Source: a virus
Strand: one strand, 5' to 3'
IMG/VR virus record: IMGVR_UViG_3300046816_000149
Span: 1 to 41,804 of that record
Length of the DNA: 41,804 nucleotides
Under the pieces are notes generated by a model that worked only from the letters and a program-made list of their open reading frames with translations, was not told the DNA's origin and searched no databases. Numbering within the stretch: the first letter of the stretch is position 1; every line of letters starts with the position of its first letter. The translations under genes and the position numbers were made by a program. Below, one piece after another: positions 30,001-38,683 of the stretch.

Positions 30001-30691
30001 TGAGGTTGGCGCTTATGGCCGCACTGGACGTGAGCGGCGCACTCAATGTCCCGCCGCCGCCTGCCAGGGTCAGGGCGCCCAGCATCGTCCCGCCGGAGAG
30101 CGGCAGGAACCCCGGACCGCCGCCGCTGCCGCTATGGGCATCCACGTAGCTCTTGGTGGCCGCCTCGTTCAGCGCCAGTGGGTCTTGCGACAGCAGCAGC
30201 GGCCCGGTCAGCGCGCCCCCTGCGAGCGGCAAGTAGGCGCCCACGGATGCCGTCCCGCCCGCGCCGGTGGATGCCTGGACGCCGAGCGTGCCGGCGGAGA
30301 ACCGGGTGATATCGCCGGCCGACACCTGCAGCACCAGCGGCGTGGTGAAATCAGCCGTATCGACCAACTGGCCCCAGTACAGCCGATTGCCGCCACTCGG
30401 TGCGTCCCACAACTCGAAGAACCCGATCTGGCCCCACGACGAGAGTGCCTGCGGGAACTCGATGGACGCGGTGTTGGCCGCAATGTTGGACGGCCCGGCG
30501 ATCAGCGCGAAGGTGGCCGGCTGGCGCGCATAGCCGCCGCCCGAAGCCTCCAGCCCCCGCACCGTCTCGGACGGCACGGTTGAGGCGAGGCACAGCGACA
30601 CATACACCTGCGTCGGCGATGCGAATGGCGCGAAGCCCAGGCTGTGGCCTAGGAGGGCTTGTTCGAGGCCGATGGAAGCAGATCCGTCCAT
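27086..30691 (-). CDS. Large tail fibre/spike protein, 1201 aa
   Basis: This is the largest gene in the window. The N-terminal domain (about 1-120: ALLGHSLGFAPFASPTQVYVSL, GYARQPATFAL, WGQIGFFELWDAPSGG) resembles the virion-attachment domain of podovirus tail fibres. YLPLAGGALTGPLLLS and AATKSYVDA (about 150-185) are the usual fibre repeat, with a second variant soon after. The body is beta-rich Gly/Asn/Thr sequence, probably a beta-helix or fibre shaft. Two similar domains lie at about 510-614 and 1064-1170, each ending in QPSGG. It is the likely main receptor-binding protein. The start directly abuts the adaptor gene stop (TAG then ATG). Confidence 0.85.
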   Translation of the reverse strand: MDGSASIGLEQALLGHSLGFAPFASPTQVYVSLCLASTVPSETVRGLEASGGGYARQPATFALIAGPSNIAANTASIEFPQALSSWGQIGFFELWDAPSGGNRLYWGQLVDTADFTTPLVLQVSAGDITRFSAGTLGVQASTGAGGTASVGAYLPLAGGALTGPLLLSQDPLALNEAATKSYVDAHSGSGGGPGFLPLSGGTMLGALTLAGGGGTLSAPLTSSAAISANLNAFDMTTTSAPGWVYAMGAQVGGITGTLPIAQNYGVVSFRNKGYDTVHSPYGGGVTMLAADFLTGGSGATGNRAAIQGVMTINAGTGNKAAGYTDGFYGGAGFTMEMQANDGGTDFTANGCYGHAFGFNPVVIAYSGATNLYEVTGSEFNIACRTGSSTRTKGMLNFVQLSFDAVQAAAPDADGVSTIANPPGAVGWRDYGYAFGTPYHQWAFNASAALIKVYQDQGGGTMPARWGVDMHHATFPATGNAYDGGFWRTKGASLDGAGMLRLGTTYLTPGTTGLAIDAKGSVGASATVTTGGVNWVTGQFASDPYGGFWRITAVGVGPATAVAMVIPPTCPTTSPPANPIALTAYGTAAVDSSATGLTINITWNTTATALSLQPSGGPTTSGGSITVGTASASYVQISGGAGNPNINPAGAATAIGLNVKGKGTGGVNLQSGNGTIIFVQDDGTGAIGNALTVLGGLAANPIRVNSNSPAGINFNGPIQNNRTNVARAGLWNDAATNYMGLRFQSNWLGYALDAGSWPLNLLTSRDSVKATAGAVNLQQLNTYDAGHSGPRTGVWSSSNTIGAPYIPQPWQANHAYVLGDLVTNGGLAAPAFGNLQNVYQCIVAGSSAASGGPTGGGSSIVDGTATWAYGRPFPTQMYYVGGVFAMAAGYNCGGTAPTSSLTAGSVFGGNMSGRLNTGATNFNQCVGLEIDNMIAAGASASVNVGLQIAHVETHAVPGTEVDVCLRLADQGVPGEGWRNLVNMGDYASQWPVDRNAGYLIQVQNNGARTPSAAGGFDLNLLQATGMGPEGGGFYWRSPGVKIRNTEVQAGYLSVTADANGAVIDANYSQMTAAAGAITVASSSSEWSQNDIAADQYGNIVQVSASPSPSGTVVGVSAVLARGWQATPPTNPVTFKSRTRGGPFFGSSLTLNLTWTAHNQLKVQPSGGALGFYGATPVAKQTGVAVTVAAVHAALTALGLIAP

Positions 30692-31357
30692 CTAAAACAC
30701 CGTGGACAATTCGCTGCGGTACGGCGCGCCAGAATAGTCGCTCTGTTGCTTCCAGAGGTTGGCGCGCGTGGTTACTTGCTGCCACAACCCGTCCATTTGC
30801 TGTGCCCTGTCGTCGTCCAACTCGAATAGTGCTCCCTGACGGCAAACCCCATACAAATACACCGCGTATAGTTGCTCCAGGATCGGGTTGGTGTCCGCCG
30901 GCAGCAGCAGCGGCTTGGGGCGGGCGTAGTAGCCCATCATCACCTGCTGCGTGCGCCACGTCGGATCTGGCGGATCGGGGATCAGCGGGTGTGGCAGGAA
31001 CTCGATGCAGTCGTGGACGAGCCGATACGCTGTGCTGGGCGCACCGATGATGCTGGACGAGAGGCCCTGCCAGGCGTTGGGCTGCGCGCCTGTCCAATGC
31101 CCCGACCACTCATCCTTTAGCTCGAACAACTCGCCGCTGAAAGCATCGCGGATGCTCTCCATGGTGGCGAAGTCGGGCGGCAGGGAGATGTACGCGTTGT
31201 CGATCGGCTGGGTGGCCGTCACCACCATGCAGCGGGCGCGCAGCGTCTCGGCAATCTCGGTCTCGACCATCGTCACCCAGCCGGGGATGCGGTTGACGAT
31301 ATCCCGACGATTCAACCAGCCGACTACATCGTCAGTCAGGCCCTGGAGAGACGCCAC
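30692..31357 (-). CDS. Head-tail adaptor (gp11-like) protein
   Basis: The 221-residue protein has the pattern of podovirus adaptor proteins: a helical start (DDVVGWLNRRDIVNRIPGWV), ETEIAETLRARCM, ISLPPDFATMESIRD, a variable loop, then YYARPKPLLLPADTNPIL and YAVYLYGVCRQGALFELDDD. In T7 gp11-type adaptors this fold forms a ring below the portal and gates the DNA channel. GTG at 31357 is the start. Its stop touches the ATG of the tail fibre gene. Confidence 0.8.
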   Translation of the reverse strand: MASLQGLTDDVVGWLNRRDIVNRIPGWVTMVETEIAETLRARCMVVTATQPIDNAYISLPPDFATMESIRDAFSGELFELKDEWSGHWTGAQPNAWQGLSSSIIGAPSTAYRLVHDCIEFLPHPLIPDPPDPTWRTQQVMMGYYARPKPLLLPADTNPILEQLYAVYLYGVCRQGALFELDDDRAQQMDGLWQQVTTRANLWKQQSDYSGAPYRSELSTVF

Positions 31358-31360
31358 AGG

Positions 31361-31684
31361 CTAATCCCGACGCGGGTGCGGCGTTGGCGTGGGTGGCGGC
31401 GGCGGTGCGCCTTCGATCAGCACCGGCACCTGCTGGTCGGCGATGAGTTCCTGCCCGGCCTCGTAGGTGGCCGTGCCGGCTGCCATCGCCGCGGCGCGCA
31501 TCTCGGTGGCGTTGGTCGCCTCGGGATACAGCCGCACCAACAGCACCGGGTCGATGTCGTCGAACAGCACCGGCTTTGCCGCGGCCACCGGGGCCGCTAC
31601 AGGTGCCTTGCCCTGCATGCCGACGCCCGGTGTCGGCTGCTGGCGAGGCGCGTCACGGTGGTTCTCGTGGGTCGGAAGGGCCAT
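31361..31684 (-). CDS. Unknown protein, 107 aa, Pro/Ala-rich
   Basis: The 107-residue product has Pro/Ala-rich ends and a central helical part (VLLVRLYPEATNATEMRAAAMAAG). The C-terminus is a Pro run (APPPPPTPTPHP). No domain is recognised. AGGAG lies 6 bases before the ATG. It sits between the capsid-side genes and the adaptor, so it may be a capsid-associated or assembly protein. Confidence 0.6.
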   Translation of the reverse strand: MALPTHENHRDAPRQQPTPGVGMQGKAPVAAPVAAAKPVLFDDIDPVLLVRLYPEATNATEMRAAAMAAGTATYEAGQELIADQQVPVLIEGAPPPPPTPTPHPRRD

Positions 31685-31693
31685 GGGTATCTC

Positions 31694-32002
31694 CTAGAGT
31701 TTGGAGCCGTCGTCGCAGCGGAAAGCCCGCTGATCGCGTCCGTTCAACCACTCATTGAGCGCAGCCTCGTCCTTGGTGATCCCGAGGCGTTGCAGTTGCT
31801 GCCACACGACCATCGGGATGCGGGCGACGTGCACCGTGTCGCGCTTCATGAGCGGGTCGAAGCTGGACGCGATGCGCTTGGCGCTCTCGACGATGGGCCG
31901 GGTGTTCTGCGAGTGGACAAACGTGAGTTCGCCAGGGTCGCCGGCCTCGACCTCGGTGGCGCGCTGCGTCACCGGGTCATAGTTTTCGTAGATCAGTGGC
32001 AT
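31694..32002 (-). CDS. Conserved head-region protein, 102 aa
   Basis: The 102-residue product (PLIYENYDPVTQRATEVEAG, then HVARIPMVVWQQLQRLGITKDEAALNEWLN) resembles small conserved proteins encoded next to the capsid gene of podoviruses. In these, VHVARIPxxVWxxLxxxGI is a recurrent segment. Their role is not known to me. The start lies one base after the capsid stop, which suggests coupling since no ribosome site is clear. Confidence 0.65.
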   Translation of the reverse strand: MPLIYENYDPVTQRATEVEAGDPGELTFVHSQNTRPIVESAKRIASSFDPLMKRDTVHVARIPMVVWQQLQRLGITKDEAALNEWLNGRDQRAFRCDDGSKL

Positions 32003-32003
32003 G

Positions 32004-32987
32004 CTACTGATTGAGGTCAGCGATCCAGGCGTGTGCCTTCGGAGCCGTTGGCCTTATGCAACCTTCGTAGACCACGCCCCCTTGGGAATTATCTCCTGTT
32101 TGGGCATAACTCTGTTCGGTTATGTCACGACCTGACAACGGTGCCATTTCCACGTAGTCGGTGGACACCAGCAGGATGGTGTGGGGCGGCATGAAGCGAT
32201 CCGGGGCGAGTTGCAGGGCGCCGAAGTTGGTGCGGTAGACATCCACCGCACCCATGATCGTGACATCCTGGGATGAGGTTACGTTCTGGATATTCTGCGC
32301 CACGATCGGGTTGCCGGTGCCGCCCTGCGACAGCGTGGCGAAATACGCCTTGATGTTGCCCGACATGACGGCAAGCGTCGGCTTGCCGCCGGCCTGCCAG
32401 GCTTGCTGCATGGCGCTGTCGATCATAGCCAAGGTGAGATCCCGTGCCGTACCCGGTGTTCCGGCGTTCGAGCCGTCGCCCACCGGCATGACGCCGGCGC
32501 CGGCACCGCGTGAGCCGTTGACGCAGTAGCAGGGTAGTCCGGACATATGCCGTGGGTCGGTGATGGTGCGGACGAGTGGCGAGGTGACGGCCAGTTCGAG
32601 GTCGCGCTTCACCTCCATGCCGCGCAGCACAAGTTGGCGGTTGTACTCGTCCTCGCCGCCGGCCATGTCCACCGACCGCAGGGTGTTGGACACGGCCACT
32701 GTGCGCGCCAGGATCTGACAGACGTTGTTGAGCCGCACAGGCTTGAGCACCGGCTGCATGACGGCGGTGAAGCCTTCGGGCTGCGCGTTGTCGCCCGCCG
32801 CGTTCAACTCCTGGACTAGCCATTCGGTTAATACTTGGTTCGCTTCTACCCGAGAGCACGCCGATACCAGCGGCGTCTCGTCCGGATCTATCCGGTAAAT
32901 GATATCGGCGAGGTCTTCTTTGACGCCAACGGCAGCGGTTTCCAGATAAGTGCCCGCCGGGGTTGGGCCTTGTGCGCCTACGGCCAT
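32004..32987 (-). CDS. Major capsid protein (SU10-like, HK97 fold)
   Basis: The 327-residue protein matches SU10-type major capsid proteins. It has an N-terminal arm (VKEDLADIIYRIDPDETPLVSAC), a core with EWLVQELNAAGDN, LNNVCQILARTVAVSNTLRSV, EYNRQLVLRGMEVKRDLELAV, a Gly-rich loop, AMQQAWQAGGKPTLAVMSG, and a C-terminal strand set with DRFMPPHTILLVSTDYVEMAPL. This is the order of an HK97-fold shell protein. GGAG lies 9 bases before the ATG. A 228-bp gap upstream holds a candidate promoter, which fits high demand for this product. Confidence 0.88.
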   Translation of the reverse strand: MAVGAQGPTPAGTYLETAAVGVKEDLADIIYRIDPDETPLVSACSRVEANQVLTEWLVQELNAAGDNAQPEGFTAVMQPVLKPVRLNNVCQILARTVAVSNTLRSVDMAGGEDEYNRQLVLRGMEVKRDLELAVTSPLVRTITDPRHMSGLPCYCVNGSRGAGAGVMPVGDGSNAGTPGTARDLTLAMIDSAMQQAWQAGGKPTLAVMSGNIKAYFATLSQGGTGNPIVAQNIQNVTSSQDVTIMGAVDVYRTNFGALQLAPDRFMPPHTILLVSTDYVEMAPLSGRDITEQSYAQTGDNSQGGVVYEGCIRPTAPKAHAWIADLNQ

Positions 32988-33215
32988 GCCGCATCTCCAT
33001 TGCTTGGCTCACGCGCATTCGTTGGCGCGTTTGTTGCCGGTTGAACCGATGTGATTGGTTCGCAATGGGGTTGACGGCGGTCTGTCTGGGTTGGTGCTTG
33101 CGCACTCCCGGATGCCTGCGGTCATCCAAGCGACGGCACGGCTCGCTCTCCGGTTGGTGGCCTGGCCACTCCTTCGAGCAACGGTGTCTAGACTACTAGA
33201 CGACTCGCGTATTCG
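32988..33215 (-). promoter_or_regulatory. Capsid upstream region with candidate promoter and palindrome
   Basis: This is the longest gap in the late block. On the minus strand TTGACG (33219 to 33214, overlapping the scaffold stop) is followed after 18 bases by TAGTCT (33195 to 33190), a weak sigma70-like pair. A GANTC site (GAGTC, 33206 to 33202) lies in the spacer. The perfect inverted repeat GTCTAG-N4-CTAGAC (33186-33201) covers the -10 area and could be an operator. The rest of the gap is GC-rich, with GGAG 9 bases before the capsid ATG. All roles here are inferred. Confidence 0.4.
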
Positions 33216-34304
33216 TCAACGTGGCATCGCGCCGTTGCTGCCACGCCGGGCGGCGAGCAGAGCGGCGGCATTGCGCACGTTGGGCTTCTGGTCGAACGAC
33301 TGCTCCGCGACCTGGATGCGCTCGGTGGGTGCCGGCGGTGGTGCTGCACCACGCACCGGGGCTTGCAGGCGTGGCTGCGGCGCCGAGGTCTTGGCGCCTT
33401 CGACCCAACGGTCGAACATCGAGGCCTTCATCATCGCCTTGAGGTGATGGGGCGAGGTCAGCCCGCGCAACTCGTCCCGACTGAAACCACCTTTCGTCGT
33501 GGCCCATTCGACGATCTGCGCTTGCGCCTGCGCCCGCTCGGTGGGGTCGTTCCAGAACGGGAACTCCTTGGCCAGCGTCTCATTGGCCGCTGCCACCTGC
33601 TGCTCCATGGCGCGCTGGTAGGCTTGCTGCTGCAGAGCGGTGAGGTTGCCGAGGCGGCCCTGTTCCTCGCGCGCGGCCTCGAACGAGGCGAGTTCCTGTA
33701 GGTAGCGTTGCGGGTCGGTCTGCAGCAGCGCCGCATCGGGCCGTGCAGTGCCCTGAACGGTTTGCGCCAACCGCGCGAGTTCCGGCTGGATGTAGGGCAG
33801 GACTGTCGCCAGCGCTTCCTGCTGCGATTGCAGGGCGCGGCGTTGCTCGGCGAGTTCCTGGGTCTTGGCGGTGTAGTCCGCCGATTTCAGCACCGCCTCG
33901 CGCAGTTGCGCCGTGGTGTAGCGCTGCCCCTCGATCTCCACCGCCGTGCCGTCGATCGTCGGCGGCACAGCCGGTGCCGCACCTTCCGGCGGTGTTCCAC
34001 CAGGCACGCCCAGGGCGCGCTCCATGGCACTGAGGCCGGTGTCAGCCTTAGCGGGCGCTGCCAGTGCTTTCGGGGCTTCAGCCGGCTTCTGAGCGGCGGC
34101 AGCGGCATCGTTGGGCGATGGACGGCTTGCCGGTGGCGTGGACTCTGGTGCGGGTTGGCCTTGGCGCCGCTGCTGGTTAAGCAGCCGCCCCGCCTCGGAG
34201 ACGGAGATGGCAGGTTGCGACGACGGCGGCGGGCTGACGGACGGCGCGCTGTCGGACGACGTGCCTTCAGCCGGCCCGGCGGGTGCGGATGGTGAGTCGC
34301 TCAT
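33216..34304 (-). CDS. Scaffolding protein
   Basis: The 362-residue protein sits directly upstream of the capsid gene, the standard place for a scaffold. It is disordered and Pro/Ala/Ser-rich at the N-terminus (1-110), then has VEIEGQRYTTAQLREAVL, a long Gln/Ala/Glu-rich helical region (about 145-260), and a basic C-terminal tail (VRNAAALLAARR) that could bind capsid subunits. This composition is typical of podovirus scaffolds. It overlaps the 90-aa gene by 4 bases, and its TGA lies within the candidate -35 box of the capsid promoter. Confidence 0.8.
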   Translation of the reverse strand: MSDSPSAPAGPAEGTSSDSAPSVSPPPSSQPAISVSEAGRLLNQQRRQGQPAPESTPPASRPSPNDAAAAAQKPAEAPKALAAPAKADTGLSAMERALGVPGGTPPEGAAPAVPPTIDGTAVEIEGQRYTTAQLREAVLKSADYTAKTQELAEQRRALQSQQEALATVLPYIQPELARLAQTVQGTARPDAALLQTDPQRYLQELASFEAAREEQGRLGNLTALQQQAYQRAMEQQVAAANETLAKEFPFWNDPTERAQAQAQIVEWATTKGGFSRDELRGLTSPHHLKAMMKASMFDRWVEGAKTSAPQPRLQAPVRGAAPPPAPTERIQVAEQSFDQKPNVRNAAALLAARRGSNGAMPR

Positions 34305-34573
34305 TCAAACCTCTTGGCGTTCTGCGCATCGTCTCTGGCCGCGTCCACGTAATCCACCGCCGCCTCCAGCGCGCCGCGGAAGCGCATCATGGCCAGCACC
34401 ATCTGCCGGTTGGCCTCGCGCTGCATTGCGTCATCGAGGATCACCGACTTCTGCGTCGCGTCGCGGATCAGTTCGTCGATGGTGTCGTTGAAGATGCGGT
34501 CGGACAACAGCCGCTTGGCACCTTCAGCCGCCACGATCTGGTCGGTGGTCAGTTCAACCACCGGGGTTGGCAC
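34301..34573 (-). CDS. Conserved small head protein, 90 aa
   Basis: The 90-residue helical product (VELTTDQIVAAEGAKRLL, then FNDTIDELIRDATQKSVIL, RQMVLAMMRFRGAL) resembles small helical proteins found between portal and scaffold genes in podoviruses. No function is known to me, and a role in head assembly is inferred from position. It overlaps the portal gene by 20 bases and the scaffold gene by 4. Confidence 0.65.
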   Translation of the reverse strand: MPTPVVELTTDQIVAAEGAKRLLSDRIFNDTIDELIRDATQKSVILDDAMQREANRQMVLAMMRFRGALEAAVDYVDAARDDAQNAKRFE

Positions 34574-37232
34574 CTTGCGGTCCAGGGAGGCTTGGGCCGC
34601 CTGGCCCCATGAGCGGCGACATCGCAGCCCGCTGCGTCAGCATGCCGTACGCACTCGGTGGCCCCCTGCCGCCGATCAGCGCGCTCTTGATCGCGGCCTG
34701 TGTCGCCGGGTCCATCGGCGCCGGTCCCTGTGGTCGTGGCGCCTGTGGCGGCATCATTGGCGGTCGTGGGCCAGCGGGCGGCATCATCTGCGGCGCTGGT
34801 CCTTGCGGTTTGGGTGGCTGCGGCGGCTGTGCTCCCACGGCAGGCGGCTGCGGCGACAGCGGACCGGGCGTGCTGGTGAGCAGCCCAACGGCCGGCACCT
34901 TCGATTTCATCGCCGTCTGGAACTCATCGAACGACGGCGCGGGTGTGCCGAACTGTGCCGCTGCCACCCACGTCTTGGCCCACGCATCGAGTGCCGCCTT
35001 GTCGCGCTCGCGGTCGTCCTCCATGAGGATCTTCGCGCGGTCGGTCTGCTGCTTCGCCCGGTCGTCCTCGATATCGGCCGCGGTCTTGGATTGCTGCACC
35101 TGGGCGAGCAGCATGTCGGTATTCGGCTGCTGCGGTGCCGGCGGCGGCTGGAACCCAGGCGGCAGGGCCTTGAAGTAGCTGGACACGTCGGAGATGTTCA
35201 CCGTCTCCAGCATGCGGGTGAGTGTATTTCGATACTCAGGTACGCCGCACAGCGGGTTGTCCATCCCGCCCATCTGGATGATCTGCTCCTGCTTCTGGGC
35301 AATGGCGTTGAGCATCGCCAGCCGCTCGTGGGGCATCCCCTTCCCGCCCACGTTGACGCTGCATTCCCACATCGTACCCAATGCCCGCGGGTCGATGGCG
35401 ATCCACTGGCCGCGTATGCGCACCACGTTCGGCCGGTCCTGCTGGCGCGCCATCATGCGCAGGATGCCGCTGTAGAGCGGTGCCAGGCCTGTCTCGGCCA
35501 GTGTCCGCGCCACCATGTCGAGCCGGTCCTGGGCGGCACTGCTCTGCTGCGACACGGCAATGGGCGACGTACTTTGCAGCTCGTCCACCGTCAGCCCGGC
35601 CGACGCCTTGGTGATCCCCGTGCGGCTCTCGCGGATCGCCTCCAGCACGTCCATCACCGGCAGCGCCTCTTTGCCGGTGAACGGCTTCACGAGTTCGGCC
35701 ACCGCGCCCTGCTGGGCAACTCTTATGATAGATCCAATAGCTGTCTGCCGGACATCGGCAAGGTTGGCCTGTCCGATAACAACCGCTGTCCTTGGAAACA
35801 TCGCCTGCCCGAGGCTATCGAGCACCGCACGCATAACGCGGGATTCCACCCGCTGCAGGTCCATGACCATATCGGCCTGGCTGCTGCCAATGATCCGTCC
35901 CGGCTCACGATAGGGGGTGAAACAAGCCAGTGGAATCTCATCTACCCGCTCCCACTGCACCAGGCTGGTGGCATTGCCGAGCATATGCACATGGATCAAC
36001 TCGGCCCGATTGTCCCCGTCCGTGTCACATCTGATCCAGCCTTCGACATAGCGCACGATGGCCATGGAGCGATCGTTCGGCGGTGCCCCCTTGATGTTGT
36101 ACCCCTGCGCATAATCCCGCGCGATGATCTCGCGGCGCTGGTTCGGCCGCAGCATGGCGTCGCGGTGCGCCAGCACCTTGTCCTCCGGCAGCCCCATCTC
36201 GATCAGGCTGCTGGCCGTGACATCGCGCACATGGAACACCGCGCGGGCGTCCTCGACGGTGGCAGCGTCGGCGACTACCCAGACGCACTCCGCCGCCACC
36301 GCCTCGACCACCGGCCACGACTGCTGGGCCGACCGTGTGATCGTCGCCGACCAGTACTCCGCCGGCGCGCCCTGGCTGAGATACATCTGCCCATCCGGCG
36401 TCTTGGCCAGGGCTTGTTTCTCGCTATCGAGCATCGGTCGTCGCACAATGCGCTGCGCCTCGATGCCCGGCTCGGCCAGCAGCATCTGCAACTGCGGCAA
36501 CAGCAGTCCCTCGCACACCTCGGTTCGCACCTGTCGCCTGGCGCCCCAATACCAGCGCACCCAGCCGGCCTTGCGGGTCAGCGCATCGAGTAGCGCGTCG
36601 TGCAGCACCTGCCAGCCCTTGTTCGCCGTGAACAGCGCCCAGCGGCAGTAATCCGTCGCCTGCCGTGCCAGCGTGGTGGCCAGCTTGTCGTCGCCGGATA
36701 TCTCAGAGCTTATGGGTTCGAAGCTGACGGGATCTTCAACCGCTGTGAACAACCGCAACAGGCTGGGCAGCGTCTGGCGGATGGTATCTCTGACGACCGT
36801 GAGCACGATCTGGCTTCGGCCCGTCGCCTCGTCGCCGAACGGCCGGCCGGCGTAGTACTGGCTCGCGGTGATGCGCTCGCGGCTCAGGTAGTTGTCGTAG
36901 TTCTCGGCGATCTTGAAATAGTAGTGGGCAACGGCGGCGATCTCGCTGTCCGTCTTGCCGAGGCGCTCGAACACGATCTCCTGCTGCCATGCAGCGCCTT
37001 CCGGCTTGGTCGCAGGACGCAGCCCGGCCGCGTACTTCCGCAGCCCGGCCGGCAGTTGTTCGTCGCTATCATTGACCGGCGCATCCCCGTCCCGCTTCGG
37101 CGGCAGTAGATACGCCAGCACCTGCTCGGAGCCTAGCTGCATCCCCGCCGCGCGCATGCCCTGCGGCACCAGCCCAGGGATCTGCGGCATCGGTGGTGGG
37201 CCGCCCGGAGGCTGTGGCAACATGCCGCTCAT
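34554..37232 (-). CDS. Portal protein (P22-like), 892 aa
   Basis: The portal forms the dodecameric ring through which DNA is packaged and ejected. Segments such as AAVAHYYFKIAENYDNYLSR, GRSQIVLTVVRDTIRQTLPSL, WGARRQVRTEVCEG, IPLACFTPYREPG and SQADMVMDLQRVESRVMRAVL match large P22-type podovirus portals, including the barrel-forming helices. The C-terminal 200 residues are Pro/Gln/Gly-rich after a charged helix (DDRAKQQTDRAKILMEDD). At 892 residues it is longer than P22 gp1 (about 725) because of Pro-rich ends. ATG 37232 overlaps the TerL stop by 4 bases. An in-frame extension to 37499 lies in TerL and is rejected. Confidence 0.88.
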   Translation of the reverse strand: MSGMLPQPPGGPPPMPQIPGLVPQGMRAAGMQLGSEQVLAYLLPPKRDGDAPVNDSDEQLPAGLRKYAAGLRPATKPEGAAWQQEIVFERLGKTDSEIAAVAHYYFKIAENYDNYLSRERITASQYYAGRPFGDEATGRSQIVLTVVRDTIRQTLPSLLRLFTAVEDPVSFEPISSEISGDDKLATTLARQATDYCRWALFTANKGWQVLHDALLDALTRKAGWVRWYWGARRQVRTEVCEGLLLPQLQMLLAEPGIEAQRIVRRPMLDSEKQALAKTPDGQMYLSQGAPAEYWSATITRSAQQSWPVVEAVAAECVWVVADAATVEDARAVFHVRDVTASSLIEMGLPEDKVLAHRDAMLRPNQRREIIARDYAQGYNIKGAPPNDRSMAIVRYVEGWIRCDTDGDNRAELIHVHMLGNATSLVQWERVDEIPLACFTPYREPGRIIGSSQADMVMDLQRVESRVMRAVLDSLGQAMFPRTAVVIGQANLADVRQTAIGSIIRVAQQGAVAELVKPFTGKEALPVMDVLEAIRESRTGITKASAGLTVDELQSTSPIAVSQQSSAAQDRLDMVARTLAETGLAPLYSGILRMMARQQDRPNVVRIRGQWIAIDPRALGTMWECSVNVGGKGMPHERLAMLNAIAQKQEQIIQMGGMDNPLCGVPEYRNTLTRMLETVNISDVSSYFKALPPGFQPPPAPQQPNTDMLLAQVQQSKTAADIEDDRAKQQTDRAKILMEDDRERDKAALDAWAKTWVAAAQFGTPAPSFDEFQTAMKSKVPAVGLLTSTPGPLSPQPPAVGAQPPQPPKPQGPAPQMMPPAGPRPPMMPPQAPRPQGPAPMDPATQAAIKSALIGGRGPPSAYGMLTQRAAMSPLMGPGGPSLPGPQGANPGG

Positions 37233-38683
37233 ACGTAGTCTCCCGGTGCGAGGTCCATCCGCATGGCGCGGCTGTCGTGCAGGCCCGATGTCATGCCTGA
37301 TGCAATGCCCAGCCCCTGCTCGCAGAACGTCAGCGCTAACGCATCGAGGTGGTCGCAGCTTGGCAACCCGCGCGAGCGCATCGACTGCTTGCTCTCCACC
37401 TGCATCCGGCCATCGGACAGGAACGCATAGCGCGGCATCACCATGTCGTCGCGTAGCTGGTCGTGCAGCGGCAGCCGCACCGCCCGCGTTTCCAGCCACT
37501 CGCGCACCCGCACCAGCAACTCATCCCGCAGCCGCGCAAACCGCCCCGTCGTGCTGGCCGTCTCACCCACATTGACGCCCAGCACCGGAATATTCATCTC
37601 ATGCAGCCGATCCACCACACCCGCGCCGATGCCGATCACGTCGATGCAGATAAGCCCTGGCCTGGACGCACCGGCACCGTCGAACTCGGCCTTGATCGCA
37701 CCCGCCAACCCCATCGTGTCGGTCTGGTGCCAGGTGCGCGGCATCTCATAGACCACACTCCCGCGCCGTTTGATGAGCACGCTGGCATCGTTGCCGAAGC
37801 GCGCTACGTCAACGCCCCAGATGGCCGCCGCCGTCAGGTCCAGCGCCACATCGCGCACCATGGCGGCGTCCACCAACCCGGCCGGGATCAGCGTGTTATC
37901 GTCCTGCGCGGGAAACTCGCCGAGCACGCGCACGCGGTATGCGTTGCTGTCCTGGCCATACCGCTCGGCGATTTCCTCGGCGAAGCCCTTGGCCACGCGC
38001 GGGCTGTCCACCGACGACACCCGGATGCAATGCCAGCGATCCCGCTCCAGCACCTGCGTGCGCCAGAAGTAGCCGCTGGATCGCGTCGGGTTGCCGATGA
38101 GCAGAGTTATTGCGCCTGGGCTGCTCATGCTGCCACCAGCCGCCTCGAACACGCTCTCGGGTATGCCGCTTGCCTCATCGGCCACCAGCAGAACGTGCGT
38201 GGAGTGAATGCCCGCCATCGCCTCGGGTTGCTCCGGGCGCGACGTGCGTGCCGTGATGAAGCTCTCAGGATCGGCCTTGAGGCTGATGTGATCTGATGTC
38301 ACTGACCACAGGCTACGCCACGTTTCGGGCAGCACGCCGAACCATTTCTGGATCTCCGGCCAGAGGACATCGCTCAACTGCGGCGCGGTGGGCGCGGTGA
38401 CCGCTATCTTCATCGGCGCCCGCGTGTTGGCGAACCAGCAGCACACCCAGGCCGCGAGGCAGGACTTGCCCACACCGTGGCCGCTGCGGATGGACACCCG
38501 CGTATGGCCGCGTGCGAATGACCGCAACGCCTGGATCTGCCACTGATCCGGCTCGGTCCCCAGCACCTCGCGGACGAACGCGATGGGCGCGCGGGCATAC
38601 CTGGCAGTGGCCACGGCGAACGGGTTCTGCGCGCGTGATATCGCCTCGCCCCAGTTCGCCGGCATGTATTCCGTGTCGTTCAC
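37229..38683 (-). CDS. Terminase large subunit
   Basis: The 484-residue packaging motor has an N-terminal ATPase with Walker A SGHGVGKS (residues 67-74), Walker B VLLVADE (164-170) and a likely coupling motif in LLIGNPTRSSG. A C-terminal RNase H-fold nuclease starts at WGVDVARFGND, where the first catalytic Asp lies, with further acidic positions at LICIDVIGIG and the late CDHLDAL block. It translocates DNA into the prohead with ATP and cuts the concatemer. The start is GTG 38683, overlapping the upstream stop (GTGA). It is separated from the TerS-like gene by the methyltransferase and three other genes. Confidence 0.93.
   Translation of the reverse strand: MNDTEYMPANWGEAISRAQNPFAVATARYARAPIAFVREVLGTEPDQWQIQALRSFARGHTRVSIRSGHGVGKSCLAAWVCCWFANTRAPMKIAVTAPTAPQLSDVLWPEIQKWFGVLPETWRSLWSVTSDHISLKADPESFITARTSRPEQPEAMAGIHSTHVLLVADEASGIPESVFEAAGGSMSSPGAITLLIGNPTRSSGYFWRTQVLERDRWHCIRVSSVDSPRVAKGFAEEIAERYGQDSNAYRVRVLGEFPAQDDNTLIPAGLVDAAMVRDVALDLTAAAIWGVDVARFGNDASVLIKRRGSVVYEMPRTWHQTDTMGLAGAIKAEFDGAGASRPGLICIDVIGIGAGVVDRLHEMNIPVLGVNVGETASTTGRFARLRDELLVRVREWLETRAVRLPLHDQLRDDMVMPRYAFLSDGRMQVESKQSMRSRGLPSCDHLDALALTFCEQGLGIASGMTSGLHDSRAMRMDLAPGDYV

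Noticed and set aside
34389-36593. 734-codon open frame on the plus strand opposite the portal gene
   Set aside because: It is fully antisense to a clear portal gene, rich in Arg/His/Leu typical of the complement of GC-rich coding DNA, and resembles no known family.
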